A DNA stretch of 64,000 nucleotides, taken from the NCBI RefSeq assembly GCF_015694425.1, contig NZ_JADQDN010000001.1, forward strand, positions 620,001-684,000. The letters run 5' to 3'. Every line of letters starts with the position of its first letter. Position 1 is the first letter of the stretch. Below are positions 41,628 through 51,524 of this stretch, one piece after another. Under the pieces are notes generated by a model. It had not been told where the DNA came from. It worked only from the letters and a program-made list of their open reading frames with translations, and did not search any database. Origin of the DNA: Microvirga terrestris (GTDB taxonomy: Bacteria; Pseudomonadota; Alphaproteobacteria; Rhizobiales; Beijerinckiaceae). A program made the translations under genes and the position numbers.

Positions 41628-42038
41628 TGACCAACTCCGGGGTTGAACTGCGCACACCAATCATCCAGGCACCGCGCAGAGGCGTCTGGAGAAAAACTTG
41701 CGAGCGAAGTGGGAATACGAGAGCGCGTCGTTGCGGGCGGTGAATGTCCGCGATCCAGAGTGAGAGGATCAGCCTGCCTGCCCATCAAAGCCTATCTTTA
41801 TCTGCCAGTGGCAAACTATCTTTGATTCTGATGACAGTTTACCGCTGCTACGCCTACCTGCGAGTCAAATGTTGAGTCAGGCTGCTTGGTTCCAAGGCAT
41901 AATTCCTCTGCGATACGGAGAGGGGAAATAAGCTGTGGATGGCTCCCAAGACGTCCCAGAGCCCTAGCGATCTCTTGCATTCCTGTTCCAGCCGGGTGAC
42001 GGACAGTCAGGAACAGGCATCCAAAAAGGTACAGGCGC
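41628..42038. other. Gap of about 410 bp between phoH-like gene and rbsK
   Basis: It contains the divergent promoter regions and a nested inverted repeat at 41784-41826. No protein frame with a credible start or composition is seen; a short frame from 41939 overlaps rbsK and looks like shadow. The ribokinase ribosome site is probably AAAAAGG near 42022-42030. Confidence 0.55.
41784..41826. repeat. Nested inverted repeat upstream of rbsK
   Basis: ATCAAAG (41784-41790) and CTTTGAT (41820-41826) enclose a second inverted repeat TGCC-AGT-GGCA (41803-41813). CTATCTTT also occurs twice (from 41792 and 41816). It may be a regulator site for the sugar genes or a fold in an untranslated region; no known family is recognised. 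Confidence 0.35.
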
Positions 42039-42974
42039 ATGATCGTGATCTTCGGTTCCATCAACATGGATCTCGTCGCGCGGGTGCCGCGCATCGCCAG
42101 GCCCGGCGAAACCGTTCTTTCTCGCCGGGCCGATAGCTTTTTCGGCGGCAAGGGGGCCAATCAGGCCGTTGCGGCTGCGCGGATTGGGCATGGCGAACCC
42201 GGCAGGGTCGCCATGGTGGGGGCCGTCGGAAATGATCCCTTCGGAGCGACTTGCCTGAAGAACCTTGAAGACAACGGCATCGATGTCCAGGCCGTTCGGG
42301 TGGCGGACGATCCGACAGGCTGTGCCTTCATCACGGTCGACGAGACCGGCGAGAACGCCATCACGGTGGCGAGCGGCGCCAACATGGCCCTGCGTTCCAT
42401 CGATCTCCCGGATAATCTCCTCACGAAGGCCTCCGTGCTGGTACTCCAGATGGAGGTGGACTTGGCCGCCAGTCTCGATGCTGCTGCCTGTGCCCGTCGT
42501 GCTGGGGCAAAGGTGATCTGGAATTTCGCCCCCGTGCCACCCTCAAAAGAGCGCTCAGCCATGGCCGAACTGTTGCAGGCAACGGATGTGCTGGTCGTCA
42601 ATGAGCACGAGGCGCTCGCCATCGCCGAGATCGTGGGCGTGCCGGCAGGCGACGATTATCTTCGGGCCGCCACTGCCGTAGCCAAGGATTTTGGCCCAAC
42701 CTGCATCGTAACGGCGGGTGCTCGCGGAGCTTATGCCATTTCACGCGATGGCACCCAGATCCATGCCACGGCCCGGCCGATCACCCCGGTCGACACCACA
42801 GGGGCGGGTGACACCTTTGTTGGCGTGCTGGCTAACGGCTTCGCAGAGGGCCTGAAAATCGGCCCAGCCATGGAACGGGCCTGTGCCGCGGCATCCCTGT
42901 CGTGCCTGACGCCGGGAGCGCAGGCCGGAATGCCCCAGCGGGAAGCCTTAGAGCATTACCTCGCTCAGGCCTAA
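42039..42974 (+). CDS. rbsK: Ribokinase
   Basis: A 311-residue PfkB-family kinase phosphorylating ribose (or a related pentose) at C5. It starts MIVIFGSINMDLVARV, the usual ribokinase beginning, with GGKGANQA at 36-43, NFAPVPP, and the catalytic DTTGAGDTFVG motif. It differs from the fructokinase-like gene nearby by having the full ribokinase signature. It runs towards the minus-strand mannose isomerase-like gene and overlaps its end by four bases. Confidence 0.92.
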   Translation: MIVIFGSINMDLVARVPRIARPGETVLSRRADSFFGGKGANQAVAAARIGHGEPGRVAMVGAVGNDPFGATCLKNLEDNGIDVQAVRVADDPTGCAFITVDETGENAITVASGANMALRSIDLPDNLLTKASVLVLQMEVDLAASLDAAACARRAGAKVIWNFAPVPPSKERSAMAELLQATDVLVVNEHEALAIAEIVGVPAGDDYLRAATAVAKDFGPTCIVTAGARGAYAISRDGTQIHATARPITPVDTTGAGDTFVGVLANGFAEGLKIGPAMERACAAASLSCLTPGAQAGMPQREALEHYLAQA

Positions 42975-44221
42975 GCGCTGGCCTCCGGGATTACCTTGGT
43001 CAGGCTGCCGGTGGCGGGGAACAGCGGGATCAGGCAGGCTTGGAGCGCGTGGTAGAGATCCGGCTTGCCGGTGAACACGGTCGCGCTCGGCGCCAGTTCT
43101 TCATTCAGTTCAGGGCGCCAGCCGCCGTGGCGATGGTCGATCAGGTAGCTGTCTGTGAAGCCCCAGAGGGTGCGGTACCATTGCTCGTGGAAGTCGCTTG
43201 GGCTGTGCTCAGCGAGAAAAGCCGCCGCGCCGATGGCTTCCGCGCAGGGCCACCAGAGCTTCAGCGGCAGCCTCGGTCTGTCGTCCCAGTCAAGGGCATA
43301 GAAGAAACCGCCCCTGTGCTTGTCCCATCCCAACTCGATGGATTGCCGGAACAGTTCACGGGCCGCCTCCGGCATCCAGGCATGACGCTGCCCGCCAAGG
43401 GACCAGAGCTGGAGGAGGAGCCTTGCCCATTCCAGCCAGTGGCCGGGTGTCGTGCCGTAGGGGCGGAACATGTCGTCGCCACGATATTCTCGGTCGAGGC
43501 TCCAATCCGCATGGAAATGCTCGGCCACCCGGTAGCCGTGGGAGGCGGCATGCCGGCCGATGATGAGGCTCGCGATCCGCTCCGCCCGGGCGAGATGGGT
43601 ACGGTCGCCCGTAGCCTCGAAGGCAGCCATCAGGGCTTCGGTCAGATGCATGTTGGAATTCTGGCCGCGATACTGGCTCAGAGGGTGCCACTCGCGCGTG
43701 AATTCCTCGGCGACGGCTCCGTGCTGCTCCTCCCAGAAACGCTCCTCGAGGATCTGTGTGATGTCTTCCAGCAATCGATCCGCAAGCGGATGTCCCACCA
43801 CCTTCGCGCTGGAGGCCGCCAGCAGCACGAAGGCATGGCCATAGGCCTGCTTGCTGTCGTCCCTCGGGCCATCGTTATCCAGCGACCAGACATAGCCGCC
43901 GTTCTGCGCGTCCCGATGGGTATTCCAGAGGTAGCTCATGCCATGATCGATGATAGCGCCGCTGCCGGGGCGGCCGAGCAAGGTGCCAATGGCAAAGCAA
44001 TGCACCATGCGGGTCGTGTTGTGGATCTGCCGGACCGGATTAGTGGCCTCGATAGGCTGGCCCGTATCGTCAAGATCGAAGAAGCCGCCAGACGGATTGA
44101 TGAGATTGGGCTGAAAGAAATCGAGCAGGCTGCTGGCCTGCTTGAACAGCCATTCACGGTGAAACCGGTTGGAGCGCCAGTTCGGGCCGAGGGGAGGTAA
44201 GACGGGCTGGGAGTTCGTCAT
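42971..44221 (-). CDS. AGE-family epimerase/isomerase, probable mannose isomerase
   Basis: A 416-residue (alpha/alpha)6-barrel protein of the N-acylglucosamine 2-epimerase family. Catalytic-type histidines appear in HNTTRMVHCFAIG, HADWSLDREYRGDD, RPYGTTPGHWLEWARLLLQL and DHRHGGWRPELNEE, typical of mannose isomerase/YihS members. A fructokinase gene lies 17 bp upstream, so mannose to fructose to fructose-6-phosphate is a consistent pathway. ATG 44221 is chosen because the upstream frame overlaps the kinase. Substrate assignment is inference. Confidence 0.87.
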   Translation of the reverse strand: MTNSQPVLPPLGPNWRSNRFHREWLFKQASSLLDFFQPNLINPSGGFFDLDDTGQPIEATNPVRQIHNTTRMVHCFAIGTLLGRPGSGAIIDHGMSYLWNTHRDAQNGGYVWSLDNDGPRDDSKQAYGHAFVLLAASSAKVVGHPLADRLLEDITQILEERFWEEQHGAVAEEFTREWHPLSQYRGQNSNMHLTEALMAAFEATGDRTHLARAERIASLIIGRHAASHGYRVAEHFHADWSLDREYRGDDMFRPYGTTPGHWLEWARLLLQLWSLGGQRHAWMPEAARELFRQSIELGWDKHRGGFFYALDWDDRPRLPLKLWWPCAEAIGAAAFLAEHSPSDFHEQWYRTLWGFTDSYLIDHRHGGWRPELNEELAPSATVFTGKPDLYHALQACLIPLFPATGSLTKVIPEASA

Positions 44222-44238
44222 GATCTGTTCCGTTGCGC

Positions 44239-45189
44239 TCAGGTTCGGGTGGCCATGAAGTGTTCGACTTCGCTCCAGGAGGGTGGATTGGCGCCGCGCC
44301 GGGTGCACACGATGGCGGCTGCCGCAGCGGCGAAATCAAGGGCCGCCGTGACCTGGGTTTCGCTCAGGCCGGCAACTTTTTCAGGAATGAGGAGAGTGTT
44401 GGCATCGAGCCAAGCCAGCAGACCGGCGTGGAACGTATCGCCCGCACCGACGGTATCGATTACGTCTATCTTGGGAGCAGGGCGCTCCAGGACCTTATCA
44501 CCGAAAGCCGCGAGGAGGCCCTTTTCGCCACGTGTGATGATGACGAGCTTTGGTCCGCGCCGAAGCCAGGGTCGTGCGGCGGATGCGAGGTCGTGCGTCC
44601 GATAGAGCAGTTCGATATCCTCGTCGCTTGCCTTCACGATGTCGGCATAGGCGAGCAGACGCTCGAAGCGCTCCCGATAGGCGTTGAGGTCGCCCACGAC
44701 GCGCGGCCTGACATTCGGGTCGAGCGAGATCACGCGCGCTCCAGCCTCCCGACGCAGCAGGGTCTCGATGGCGCTGGCGATGGGTTCGACGCCGAGCGCA
44801 TAGGATCCTGCCGCGATGGCGTTTACGTCTGCGGGCAGTTCGGCGGGCAGCGCCTCCGGCGTGAGGGCGCGGTCGGCGCTGTCGGGTGCATAGAAGGAAT
44901 ATTGCGGCTGCCCCGATGGGCTGGTGGCTACGACGCTCAGCGTCGTGACGTTCGGCAAGCGCTGAATGTAGGCTGAGCTCACGCCGGATTCGGCAAGCTT
45001 TTCGGCCAGGAACGAGCCGAAAACGTCATCCGACAGGGTGGACAGGAAGGCGGCAGGCCGGCCAAGGCGCCCGATTCCGATCGCGACATTGAAGGGCGAG
45101 CCGCCAGCAATGGCTTCGGCGGGAAAGCTAGCGGCCCCCGGGGCACCGATGAACAGATCGATCAGGGCTTCGCCGGAAACCAGAATCAT
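44239..45189 (-). CDS. Fructokinase-like carbohydrate kinase (PfkB family)
   Basis: A 316-residue sugar kinase beginning MILVSGEALIDLFIG. GGSPFNVAIGIGRLG is the substrate-side PfkB signature and DTVGAGDTFHAGLLAW the catalytic one. The sequence is closer to fructokinases than to ribokinases. It overlaps no neighbour: the ribulokinase stop is 40 bp upstream and the isomerase start 17 bp downstream. The longer frame upstream of ATG 45189 overlaps ribulokinase and is rejected. Confidence 0.88.
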   Translation of the reverse strand: MILVSGEALIDLFIGAPGAASFPAEAIAGGSPFNVAIGIGRLGRPAAFLSTLSDDVFGSFLAEKLAESGVSSAYIQRLPNVTTLSVVATSPSGQPQYSFYAPDSADRALTPEALPAELPADVNAIAAGSYALGVEPIASAIETLLRREAGARVISLDPNVRPRVVGDLNAYRERFERLLAYADIVKASDEDIELLYRTHDLASAARPWLRRGPKLVIITRGEKGLLAAFGDKVLERPAPKIDVIDTVGAGDTFHAGLLAWLDANTLLIPEKVAGLSETQVTAALDFAAAAAAIVCTRRGANPPSWSEVEHFMATRT

Positions 45190-45229
45190 ATGAAGGCTCC
45201 TGACAGGATCATGACCGCATCCAAAGGGT

Positions 45230-46840
45230 TCAGACCGGCACGCGTTCGGCAATGTCCGACGGAGCGGGCTCCGAGGATAGAGCCGCGATCCGCTTGAGGT
45301 CGCGCAATACATGGTCGAGTGACACCGGTCCAGAGATGCCGCCGAAGCCGAAGTAAAGGGTTCTGAAGTGCTGGAAGAGCTGTTCATAGACCGCATGCGC
45401 AGCAGGATCCGGCTCGAAGGTGCGGAACGGCAGGCAAATCGCCCTCTGAGCACTGTCGAGATCCGGGTGCGACCCGGCCGCAAGGCTCGCGAAGATGCTG
45501 GAGCCGAGACCGGTCGGTACACCGTTCGGCACCAGCACAGGGCGGCCGAGCACATTGGCATAAACCTGGTTCAGCACGGCATTGTGCTGCGGGATGCCGC
45601 CGGCATTGATCACCCGCTTCACCGGCACCCCGCCCTCGGCCATGCGCTCGAGAATGATGCGGGTGTGGAAGGCGGTGCCTTCGATGGCGGCAAACAGCTC
45701 GTCCTGCGCCGTGTGCAGCAGATTCCAGCCCAGGGTGATGCCGCCGAGGTCCGCTTTGACGAGAACCGTCCGGTCGCCGTTGTCCCAGGTGAGCCGCAGG
45801 AGCCCCGTCTGGCCGGGACGATACTGCTCCAGACCCTTTGATAGCTCCTTCACATTGGTATTGGCCCGGCGCGCAATCGCCTCGAAGATGTCGCCGGTTG
45901 CCGAGAGCCCGGCTTCGATGCCGACGAGACCCGGGTCGACGCTGCCCGGCACGACGCCGCAGACGCCCTGGATCAGGCTGGTGTCCTGTGCCATGGCAAT
46001 GATGCAGGTGGAGGTGCCGACCACATTCACTACGTCCCCGACCCGGCAACCCGCCCCGATGGCATCCCAATGAGCATCGAAGGCGCCGACCGGGATCGGA
46101 ATGCCTGCTTTGAGGCCGAGACGCTCCGCCCAGTAAGAGGTGAGACGGCCTGCAATCACATCGGAGGTGGCATACTCGCCAGCGAGCTTGTCGCGGATCC
46201 CATCGAAGAGCGGATCGACCTTGGACAGGAACTCCTGCGGGGGCAGGCCTCCCCAGCGCGGATTCCACATCCATTTGTGGCCCATGGCGCAGATGCTGCG
46301 CTTCAGCCGGCGCGGATCGGTGACGCCGATGAGGGTTGCCGCCACCATATCGCAATGCTCGAGCGCCGTGACCAGCCGGTCGCGCTTCTCCGGATTGTGG
46401 CGCAGCCAGTGCAGGAGCTTCGAGAAGCCCCATTCGTGCGAGTAGACGCCGCCGCACCATTGGATGGCCTCAAGGCCTTCCTGATGGGCAAGGTTGGTGA
46501 TCTCCTCGGCTTCGGATTTGGCCCGGTGGTCGCACCAGAGGTAATATTCGCCGAGCGGCTCAAGGCCTTCGCCGACCATCACCACGCTGGAGCCGGTGGT
46601 GTCGATGGCCAGCGCCGCCACGTCCTCACCCTTCACACCGGCCGATTCCAAAGCGCCGCGCATGGCGCGCGCCAGGGCATTCATGTGATCGGCGTGGGCC
46701 TGGGTCGCGTAGTCCGGGTTCTCACGCGTGCGGTGAAGCGGATATTCCGCCGTAGCAAGCCCGAGGGGTCCCTTGCGGTCATCGACGAGGGTGACCCTTA
46801 CGCTCAGAGTGCCGAAGTCGACACCTGCTACAACGGCCAT
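45230..46840 (-). CDS. araB: Ribulokinase (FGGY family)
   Basis: A 536-residue kinase phosphorylating L-ribulose. GVDFGTLSVRVTLVD starts the phosphate-binding domain; WCDHRAKSEAEEI, the catalytic GAFDAHWDAIGAG aspartate region, and VINAGGIPQHNAVLNQVYANVLGRP in the C-terminal domain match AraB. ATG 46840 follows GGGAGAGA. It lies 58 bp after araD. With AraD it would process L-ribulose to D-xylulose-5-phosphate; the isomerase that makes L-ribulose is not in this window. Confidence 0.92.
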   Translation of the reverse strand: MAVVAGVDFGTLSVRVTLVDDRKGPLGLATAEYPLHRTRENPDYATQAHADHMNALARAMRGALESAGVKGEDVAALAIDTTGSSVVMVGEGLEPLGEYYLWCDHRAKSEAEEITNLAHQEGLEAIQWCGGVYSHEWGFSKLLHWLRHNPEKRDRLVTALEHCDMVAATLIGVTDPRRLKRSICAMGHKWMWNPRWGGLPPQEFLSKVDPLFDGIRDKLAGEYATSDVIAGRLTSYWAERLGLKAGIPIPVGAFDAHWDAIGAGCRVGDVVNVVGTSTCIIAMAQDTSLIQGVCGVVPGSVDPGLVGIEAGLSATGDIFEAIARRANTNVKELSKGLEQYRPGQTGLLRLTWDNGDRTVLVKADLGGITLGWNLLHTAQDELFAAIEGTAFHTRIILERMAEGGVPVKRVINAGGIPQHNAVLNQVYANVLGRPVLVPNGVPTGLGSSIFASLAAGSHPDLDSAQRAICLPFRTFEPDPAAHAVYEQLFQHFRTLYFGFGGISGPVSLDHVLRDLKRIAALSSEPAPSDIAERVPV

Positions 46841-46898
46841 GGATCTCTCCCGAATGAGGGTATCGACTGAGGGTATCGACGACTGAACAGATGGCGCG

Positions 46899-47594
46899 TT
46901 ACTTGTCTGTCTGGCCATAGGTCGCGCCTGCGCCGTGCTTGCGGAAATAGTGCCGGTCCAGAAGGGCCTGCGACACACCTTGCGCATCAGGCCGCAGCGA
47001 GAACGTATACATGGCCATGCGGGCCACGGCCTCAAGCACGACGGCATTGTGCACGGCATCGTCCGGTGTCCTGCCCCAGGCGAACGGACCATGTCCGGCG
47101 ACCAGGGCGGCAGGAGCCTCCATGGGATCACGATTGCCGAAAGCTTCCGTGATGGCGACGCCGGTGGCGCGAACATAGTCGTTCTTGATCTCGTCCGGCG
47201 TCAGCTCCCGGGTGATCGGAACCGGGCCGTAGAAATAATCCGCGTGGGTGGTGCCGAGGGGCGGGATCGGACGACAGGCCTGCGCCCAGGCGGTGGCGTG
47301 CTCGGAATGCGTGTGCACGATGCCGCCGATCTCGGGAAACGACTTGTAGAGGTGAAGATGCGTGTCGAGATCGGAGGAGGGCCGCAGCTCGCCCCAAACG
47401 ATCTTGCCAGCAAGATCCGTAATCACGATGTCGTCCGCCTTCATGCGCTCATAAGGAACGCCGCTCGGCTTGATGGCGACGAGGTTGTCCGCCCGGCTGA
47501 TGCCGCTCACGTTGCCGAAGGTGTAAAGCACGAGGCCGCGGCGCACCACTTCCAGATTGGCCTCCAGAACCTGTTCGCGCAGCTGCTTCAACAT
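46899..47594 (-). CDS. araD: L-ribulose-5-phosphate 4-epimerase
   Basis: A 231-residue class II aldolase-fold enzyme forming D-xylulose 5-phosphate. YTFGNVSGI and IKPSGVPYERM bind the phosphate, HTHSEHATAW provides the zinc histidines, and GHGPFAWG a third, with the catalytic tyrosine expected in the C-terminal RHYFRKHGAGATYGQ. Length equals E. coli AraD. A hairpin terminator candidate lies immediately upstream, after the binding-protein gene. Confidence 0.95.
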   Translation of the reverse strand: MLKQLREQVLEANLEVVRRGLVLYTFGNVSGISRADNLVAIKPSGVPYERMKADDIVITDLAGKIVWGELRPSSDLDTHLHLYKSFPEIGGIVHTHSEHATAWAQACRPIPPLGTTHADYFYGPVPITRELTPDEIKNDYVRATGVAITEAFGNRDPMEAPAALVAGHGPFAWGRTPDDAVHNAVVLEAVARMAMYTFSLRPDAQGVSQALLDRHYFRKHGAGATYGQTDK

Positions 47595-47621
47595 CGGGGC
47601 GCCTCCTGATGGCCCATGAAT

Positions 47622-47655
47622 GGAAAACAGCGGCCACGGCTCGCGCCATGGCCGC
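47622..47655 (-). terminator. Hairpin between binding-protein gene and araD
   Basis: On the minus strand GCGGCCATGGC (47655-47645) and GCCGTGGCCGC (47640-47630) pair over 11 bp with one G-T pair and a GCGA tetraloop, followed by TGTTTTCC. It probably partially terminates after the binding-protein transcript, lowering araD/araB expression relative to it. Confidence 0.6.
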
Positions 47656-47673
47656 CGCAGGTCAAGCTAAGGA

Positions 47674-48609
47674 TCAGCGGACCGCCTGCCAGCCCTTGTA
47701 GTCCTTGATGTTGTCGGCTGTGATCAGCTTCGGCTCGAGAAGGATCACGTTCTTCTCGGGCTTCTTGCCGTTCACGATGCCGACGGCGAGCTCATAGGAC
47801 TGAGCCGCCATGATGTAGGGATCCTGCGAGGCCGAGGCCTTGATCAGGGAGGTGCCCGACTTCAGCTCGGTCTCGATGTCCGGAGCACCGTCGACGCCAG
47901 TGATGATGAACTCGTTGCGGTTGAGCTGCTTGGCGGCCAGGCTGATGCCGATGGCGGTCGGATCGTTGATTGCGAAGACCGCATCGATCTTCGGGAAGCG
48001 GGTCAGCAGGCTCTGGCCGACGGCGAACCCGCCCTCGCGGGAGCCCTTGGCATCCTGGTTGTCCGAGAGGACCTTGATGTCCGGATACTTGGAGAACACC
48101 TTCTTGCAGCCCGTGACACGGTCCACGATGGAAGAGACCTGAGGGCCGTTGATGATAAGCACGTCGCCTTTACCCTTGAGATGATCGGCGATGTATTGGC
48201 AGGAGAGCTCGCCGGCCTTCACGTTGTCGGTCATCACCGTCACGTCGGCACCGGCCGCTGCCACGTCGAAGGCGGCAACCACCATGCCGGCGGCCTGAGC
48301 GCGCTTCACGGAAGGCTCGATGGCCTTCGGATCGACGGCATTGATCATGACGATGTCGGTGCCGGCCGCCGAAAAATTGTCCATCTGGGTGAACTGCTTG
48401 TTCAGATCGTAATCCGCTGACACGGAGGTGATCTTCGCAGCCGGCGTGATCTCCTTCGCCTTGGCCTCGATGCCCTTGATGGTTGCGACGAAGAACGGGT
48501 TGCCGAGCAGGCCGACCGAGATGCCGACGTTCTTCACGTCCTTGGCATAAGCCGGGGCTGCCAGAAGGGCGGCGACGGCAACGCTGAGTGTGAGACGGGA
48601 AAGTGCCAT
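47674..48609 (-). CDS. Sugar ABC transporter substrate-binding protein (RbsB-like)
   Basis: A 311-residue periplasmic binding protein of type I (LacI-like fold). The signal peptide MALSRLTLSVAVAALLAAPA is cleaved before KDVKNVGISVGLLGNPFFVA. Hallmarks are DIVMINAVDPKAIEPSVKRA, INGPQVSSIVDRVTGCKKV and VFAINDPTAIG. ATG 48609 follows TGGAGGATCC. Neighbouring pentose kinases and AraD suggest arabinose, xylitol or another pentose/pentitol. Confidence 0.92.
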   Translation of the reverse strand: MALSRLTLSVAVAALLAAPAYAKDVKNVGISVGLLGNPFFVATIKGIEAKAKEITPAAKITSVSADYDLNKQFTQMDNFSAAGTDIVMINAVDPKAIEPSVKRAQAAGMVVAAFDVAAAGADVTVMTDNVKAGELSCQYIADHLKGKGDVLIINGPQVSSIVDRVTGCKKVFSKYPDIKVLSDNQDAKGSREGGFAVGQSLLTRFPKIDAVFAINDPTAIGISLAAKQLNRNEFIITGVDGAPDIETELKSGTSLIKASASQDPYIMAAQSYELAVGIVNGKKPEKNVILLEPKLITADNIKDYKGWQAVR

Positions 48610-48726
48610 AGGATCCTCCAAAGTCTTGATTGCAGCTATCTGATTTAGCCCCGCGATCCCCGGAGACTGTTCTGCTTCCGGGATCTCGCATATACAAGCG
48701 CCCGAACCGGACGCAGGTATCTTGCG

Positions 48727-49758
48727 TCAGGTGCGCGCCGATCCCTTGAGGCGGTAGCGGTCGAGCGCCACGGCCCCGATGATCACGAGCCCCTTGATGA
48801 TGAACTGCCAGATGTCGGACACGCCCACGAGAATGAGCCCGTTCGTCAGGATGGCAATGATGAGTGCGCCGATCAGCGTGCCCCAGATCGACCCGATGCC
48901 GCCGACGAAGCTGGTGCCGCCGAGAATGACGGCCGCGATGGCATCGAGTTCGTAGGACTGACCGAGCTGCAAGCCGTTTGCTGCGAACAGGCGAGCCGCC
49001 GACATGACGCCGCCGAGGCCCGCTGCGAGGCCGGAGAAGGCATAGACGAAGAGCAGCACCGCCCACACCTTGATGCCTGTGAGCCGCGCCGCATCGGGAT
49101 TGCCGCCGACCGCATAGATGTGAACGCCCAGGACGGTTCGCCTGAGGATGAACCAAGAAATGATCACCACCGCGAAGGCGATCCACACCAGCCACGGCAG
49201 GCCGAACAGGGTGCCGTTGCCGATGAAGGCGAAGGGGAGCTGCGGGTTGAATTGGGTCGTATCGCCGCCGAGCAGGCGCGCAACGCCGCGCACGGCGGTG
49301 AGCGATCCGAGTGTGACGATGAAGGGCGGCAGCTTCGCGAAGGCGATCAGCGCGCCGTTCAAGAGTCCGAATCCGAGGCCAGCCAGCAGAGCTGCCGGAA
49401 TGCCGAGCATGCCCCAGTCGGGAATGAGCGACCCCAGGATCGCCACCATGGCGGCCGCTGCCAGGATCGAGCCGACCGAAAGATCGATGCCACCCGTGAG
49501 GATGACGAAGGTCATGCCTGCGGCGAGCACCGTGTTGATCGAGGCCTGCTGCATCACGATCGACAGATTCTGGAAGCTCATGAACCGGCCGGACATCAGC
49601 TCGAACACGACACCGAGGATGATGAGCACCGGCAGCATGCCGATGGCCTGCAGGGTTGAGCGCCAGGCGAGGCGGCGCTGCTTGCTTTGAGATGCCGCAT
49701 CGACGCCTGCGGCTCCGGTCGCTTGGATAGATGCGCTGGTGTCATTCGGGGATGTCAT
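48727..49758 (-). CDS. Sugar ABC transporter permease (RbsC-like)
   Basis: A 343-residue permease with about ten hydrophobic segments. After a polar N-terminus of about 38 residues, [20 protein letters not shown] is the RbsC hallmark, followed by [20 protein letters not shown]. Its start overlaps the ATPase stop as ATGA. The binding-protein gene follows after a 117-bp gap. Confidence 0.93.
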   Translation of the reverse strand: MTSPNDTSASIQATGAAGVDAASQSKQRRLAWRSTLQAIGMLPVLIILGVVFELMSGRFMSFQNLSIVMQQASINTVLAAGMTFVILTGGIDLSVGSILAAAAMVAILGSLIPDWGMLGIPAALLAGLGFGLLNGALIAFAKLPPFIVTLGSLTAVRGVARLLGGDTTQFNPQLPFAFIGNGTLFGLPWLVWIAFAVVIISWFILRRTVLGVHIYAVGGNPDAARLTGIKVWAVLLFVYAFSGLAAGLGGVMSAARLFAANGLQLGQSYELDAIAAVILGGTSFVGGIGSIWGTLIGALIIAILTNGLILVGVSDIWQFIIKGLVIIGAVALDRYRLKGSART

Positions 49759-51284
49759 TCGGCCGCTTCCCTTACGCCTGTCGCAATGCTGATGATGTTT
49801 TCCTGAGTCACCGGTGGGTGACCTGTGCCGCCGACCTCGCCCTCGATCCGGCCCTCGCGCATCACCAGCACGCGATCACAGATGCCGACGATTTCCGGCA
49901 GCTCGCTGGAGATCACGATGACGCCCACGCCGTTTCGGGCAAGGTTGTCGATGAGGCGATAGATCTCGGATTTGGCTCCGATATCGACGCCGCGGGTCGG
50001 CTCGTCGAGAATGAGCACCTTCGGCTTCGTCTCCAGCAGGCGCGAAAGAAGAACCTTCTGCTGGTTGCCGCCCGAGAGACTGCCCACAAGCACGCCGTCT
50101 CCAGCCACCCGGATGGCGAGTGCCTTGATGGCGGCGGCAGCCCGTTCCTTGGCAGACTTCAGGTTGAGCACGCCGCCCATGCGGGCATCCCGCCCGAGCA
50201 CGTTGACGTTCACGTTCTCGCGCACCGTGAGGTCCAAGAATAGACCGAGATGCTTGCGGTCTTCTGTCAGATAGACGACGCCGGAAGCGATGGCATCTTC
50301 AGGAGCATTGATCGAGAGCCGCTTGCCCTGCAGCAGGATTTCACCGCTGGCTCGCGGGTCAGCCCCATAGATGAGGCGCGCCAGTTCCGTGCGTCCTGCG
50401 CCGACGAGACCGGCAATGCCCAGGACCTCACCCTCGTGCAGCTGGAGCGAGCAGTCGCGCACCCGCAGGCCATCGCCCATATTTCGCACCTCGAACAGGA
50501 CCGGACCGCGGCTCTGATGAGCATCGTGTTCCTTTTTGTAGAAGGAGGACAGATCGCGGCCGACCATCATCTGAACGAGCCGCTCGGCGGAAATCTCGTC
50601 GGCCACGAGCGTGCCGACATAGGACCCATCCCGAAGCACCGACACACGGTCGGCGAGCTCATAGATCTCCGCCATCCGGTGGCTGATGTAGATGATGGCA
50701 AGGCCCTCCGCGCGCAGCTGGCGCACGAGAGTGAACAGCACTTCCGTCTCACGGGAGGAGAGGGAGGTCGTGGGCTCGTCCATGACCAGGATGCGCGAAT
50801 TCGCAATCAGGGCACGGGCGATCTCCACGAGTTGCCGCTCGGCCATCGATAGTTCGCTGACCTTCGTCGTGGCTCTGAAGTGTACGCCGAGCCGTCCGAG
50901 AACGTCCTGGCACGCCTTTTCCATAGAGCGGCGGTCGACCATCGGGCCGGATGTGTGCTCGCGCCCGAGCAGCATGTTCTCTGCCACCGTCAGGTTGGGG
51001 GCGAGGGAAAGCTCCTGATAGATGATGGAGATGCCGTGTTGCCGCGCCGCGAGAGGCCCATCGATGGTGACGTGCTGGCCGTTGATGCGGATCTCTCCGC
51101 CGGGATCCGCTTGATAGGCGCCGGACAGGATCTTCATCAGCGTGGACTTGCCGGCGCCGTTCTCCCCCATCAGGGCATGAATTTCGCCGGGATAGATGGT
51201 GAGAGAGACGTTCGTGAGCGCTTTGACCCCAGGAAAGGTCTTGGAGATGTCCTTCATCTCAAGGATCGGGGTGGATCCTGTCAT
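49755..51284 (-). CDS. Sugar ABC transporter ATP-binding protein, two ABC domains (RbsA-like)
   Basis: A 509-residue tandem ATPase. The N-terminal domain has Walker A GENGAGKS and signature [15 protein letters not shown]; the C-terminal domain carries the degenerate P-loop [16 protein letters not shown] and signature LSGGNQQK, as usual for RbsA/XylG. It is the first gene of the transporter unit, 240 bp after xylulokinase, so a separate promoter in that gap is likely. Confidence 0.94.
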   Translation of the reverse strand: MTGSTPILEMKDISKTFPGVKALTNVSLTIYPGEIHALMGENGAGKSTLMKILSGAYQADPGGEIRINGQHVTIDGPLAARQHGISIIYQELSLAPNLTVAENMLLGREHTSGPMVDRRSMEKACQDVLGRLGVHFRATTKVSELSMAERQLVEIARALIANSRILVMDEPTTSLSSRETEVLFTLVRQLRAEGLAIIYISHRMAEIYELADRVSVLRDGSYVGTLVADEISAERLVQMMVGRDLSSFYKKEHDAHQSRGPVLFEVRNMGDGLRVRDCSLQLHEGEVLGIAGLVGAGRTELARLIYGADPRASGEILLQGKRLSINAPEDAIASGVVYLTEDRKHLGLFLDLTVRENVNVNVLGRDARMGGVLNLKSAKERAAAAIKALAIRVAGDGVLVGSLSGGNQQKVLLSRLLETKPKVLILDEPTRGVDIGAKSEIYRLIDNLARNGVGVIVISSELPEIVGICDRVLVMREGRIEGEVGGTGHPPVTQENIISIATGVREAAE

Positions 51285-51524
51285 AGGCGCTCCCCTAAAG
51301 GTGCTTCATCGAAGCGGCACTGATCTGTTCGAATCCAGCCAAGTGGTCGGGTCGATCAAGCGGCTGGATGAGCAGGTGTTATGACTGCCGTAAATGCTTC
51401 ATGCCAATCGGTTTTCAATCCCTCGTTTTCTCCCTCTGACGGGAGTCCACAACTTTTCCCGAGCGGTTCTTTCTGAATGCGCATTTGCTCTCATCAATCG
51501 TGTAACACTCTTGCCGAATTCGTT

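Noticed and set aside
41939..42136. A 65-codon frame overlapping rbsK
   Set aside because: It runs out of frame into ribokinase and has Arg/Ser-rich shadow composition.
51476..51485. AATGCGCATT palindrome in the gap between xylB and the RbsA-like gene
   Set aside because: A 10-bp palindrome of this composition is short and occurs by chance; no second copy or regulator supports it, although its position is suggestive.
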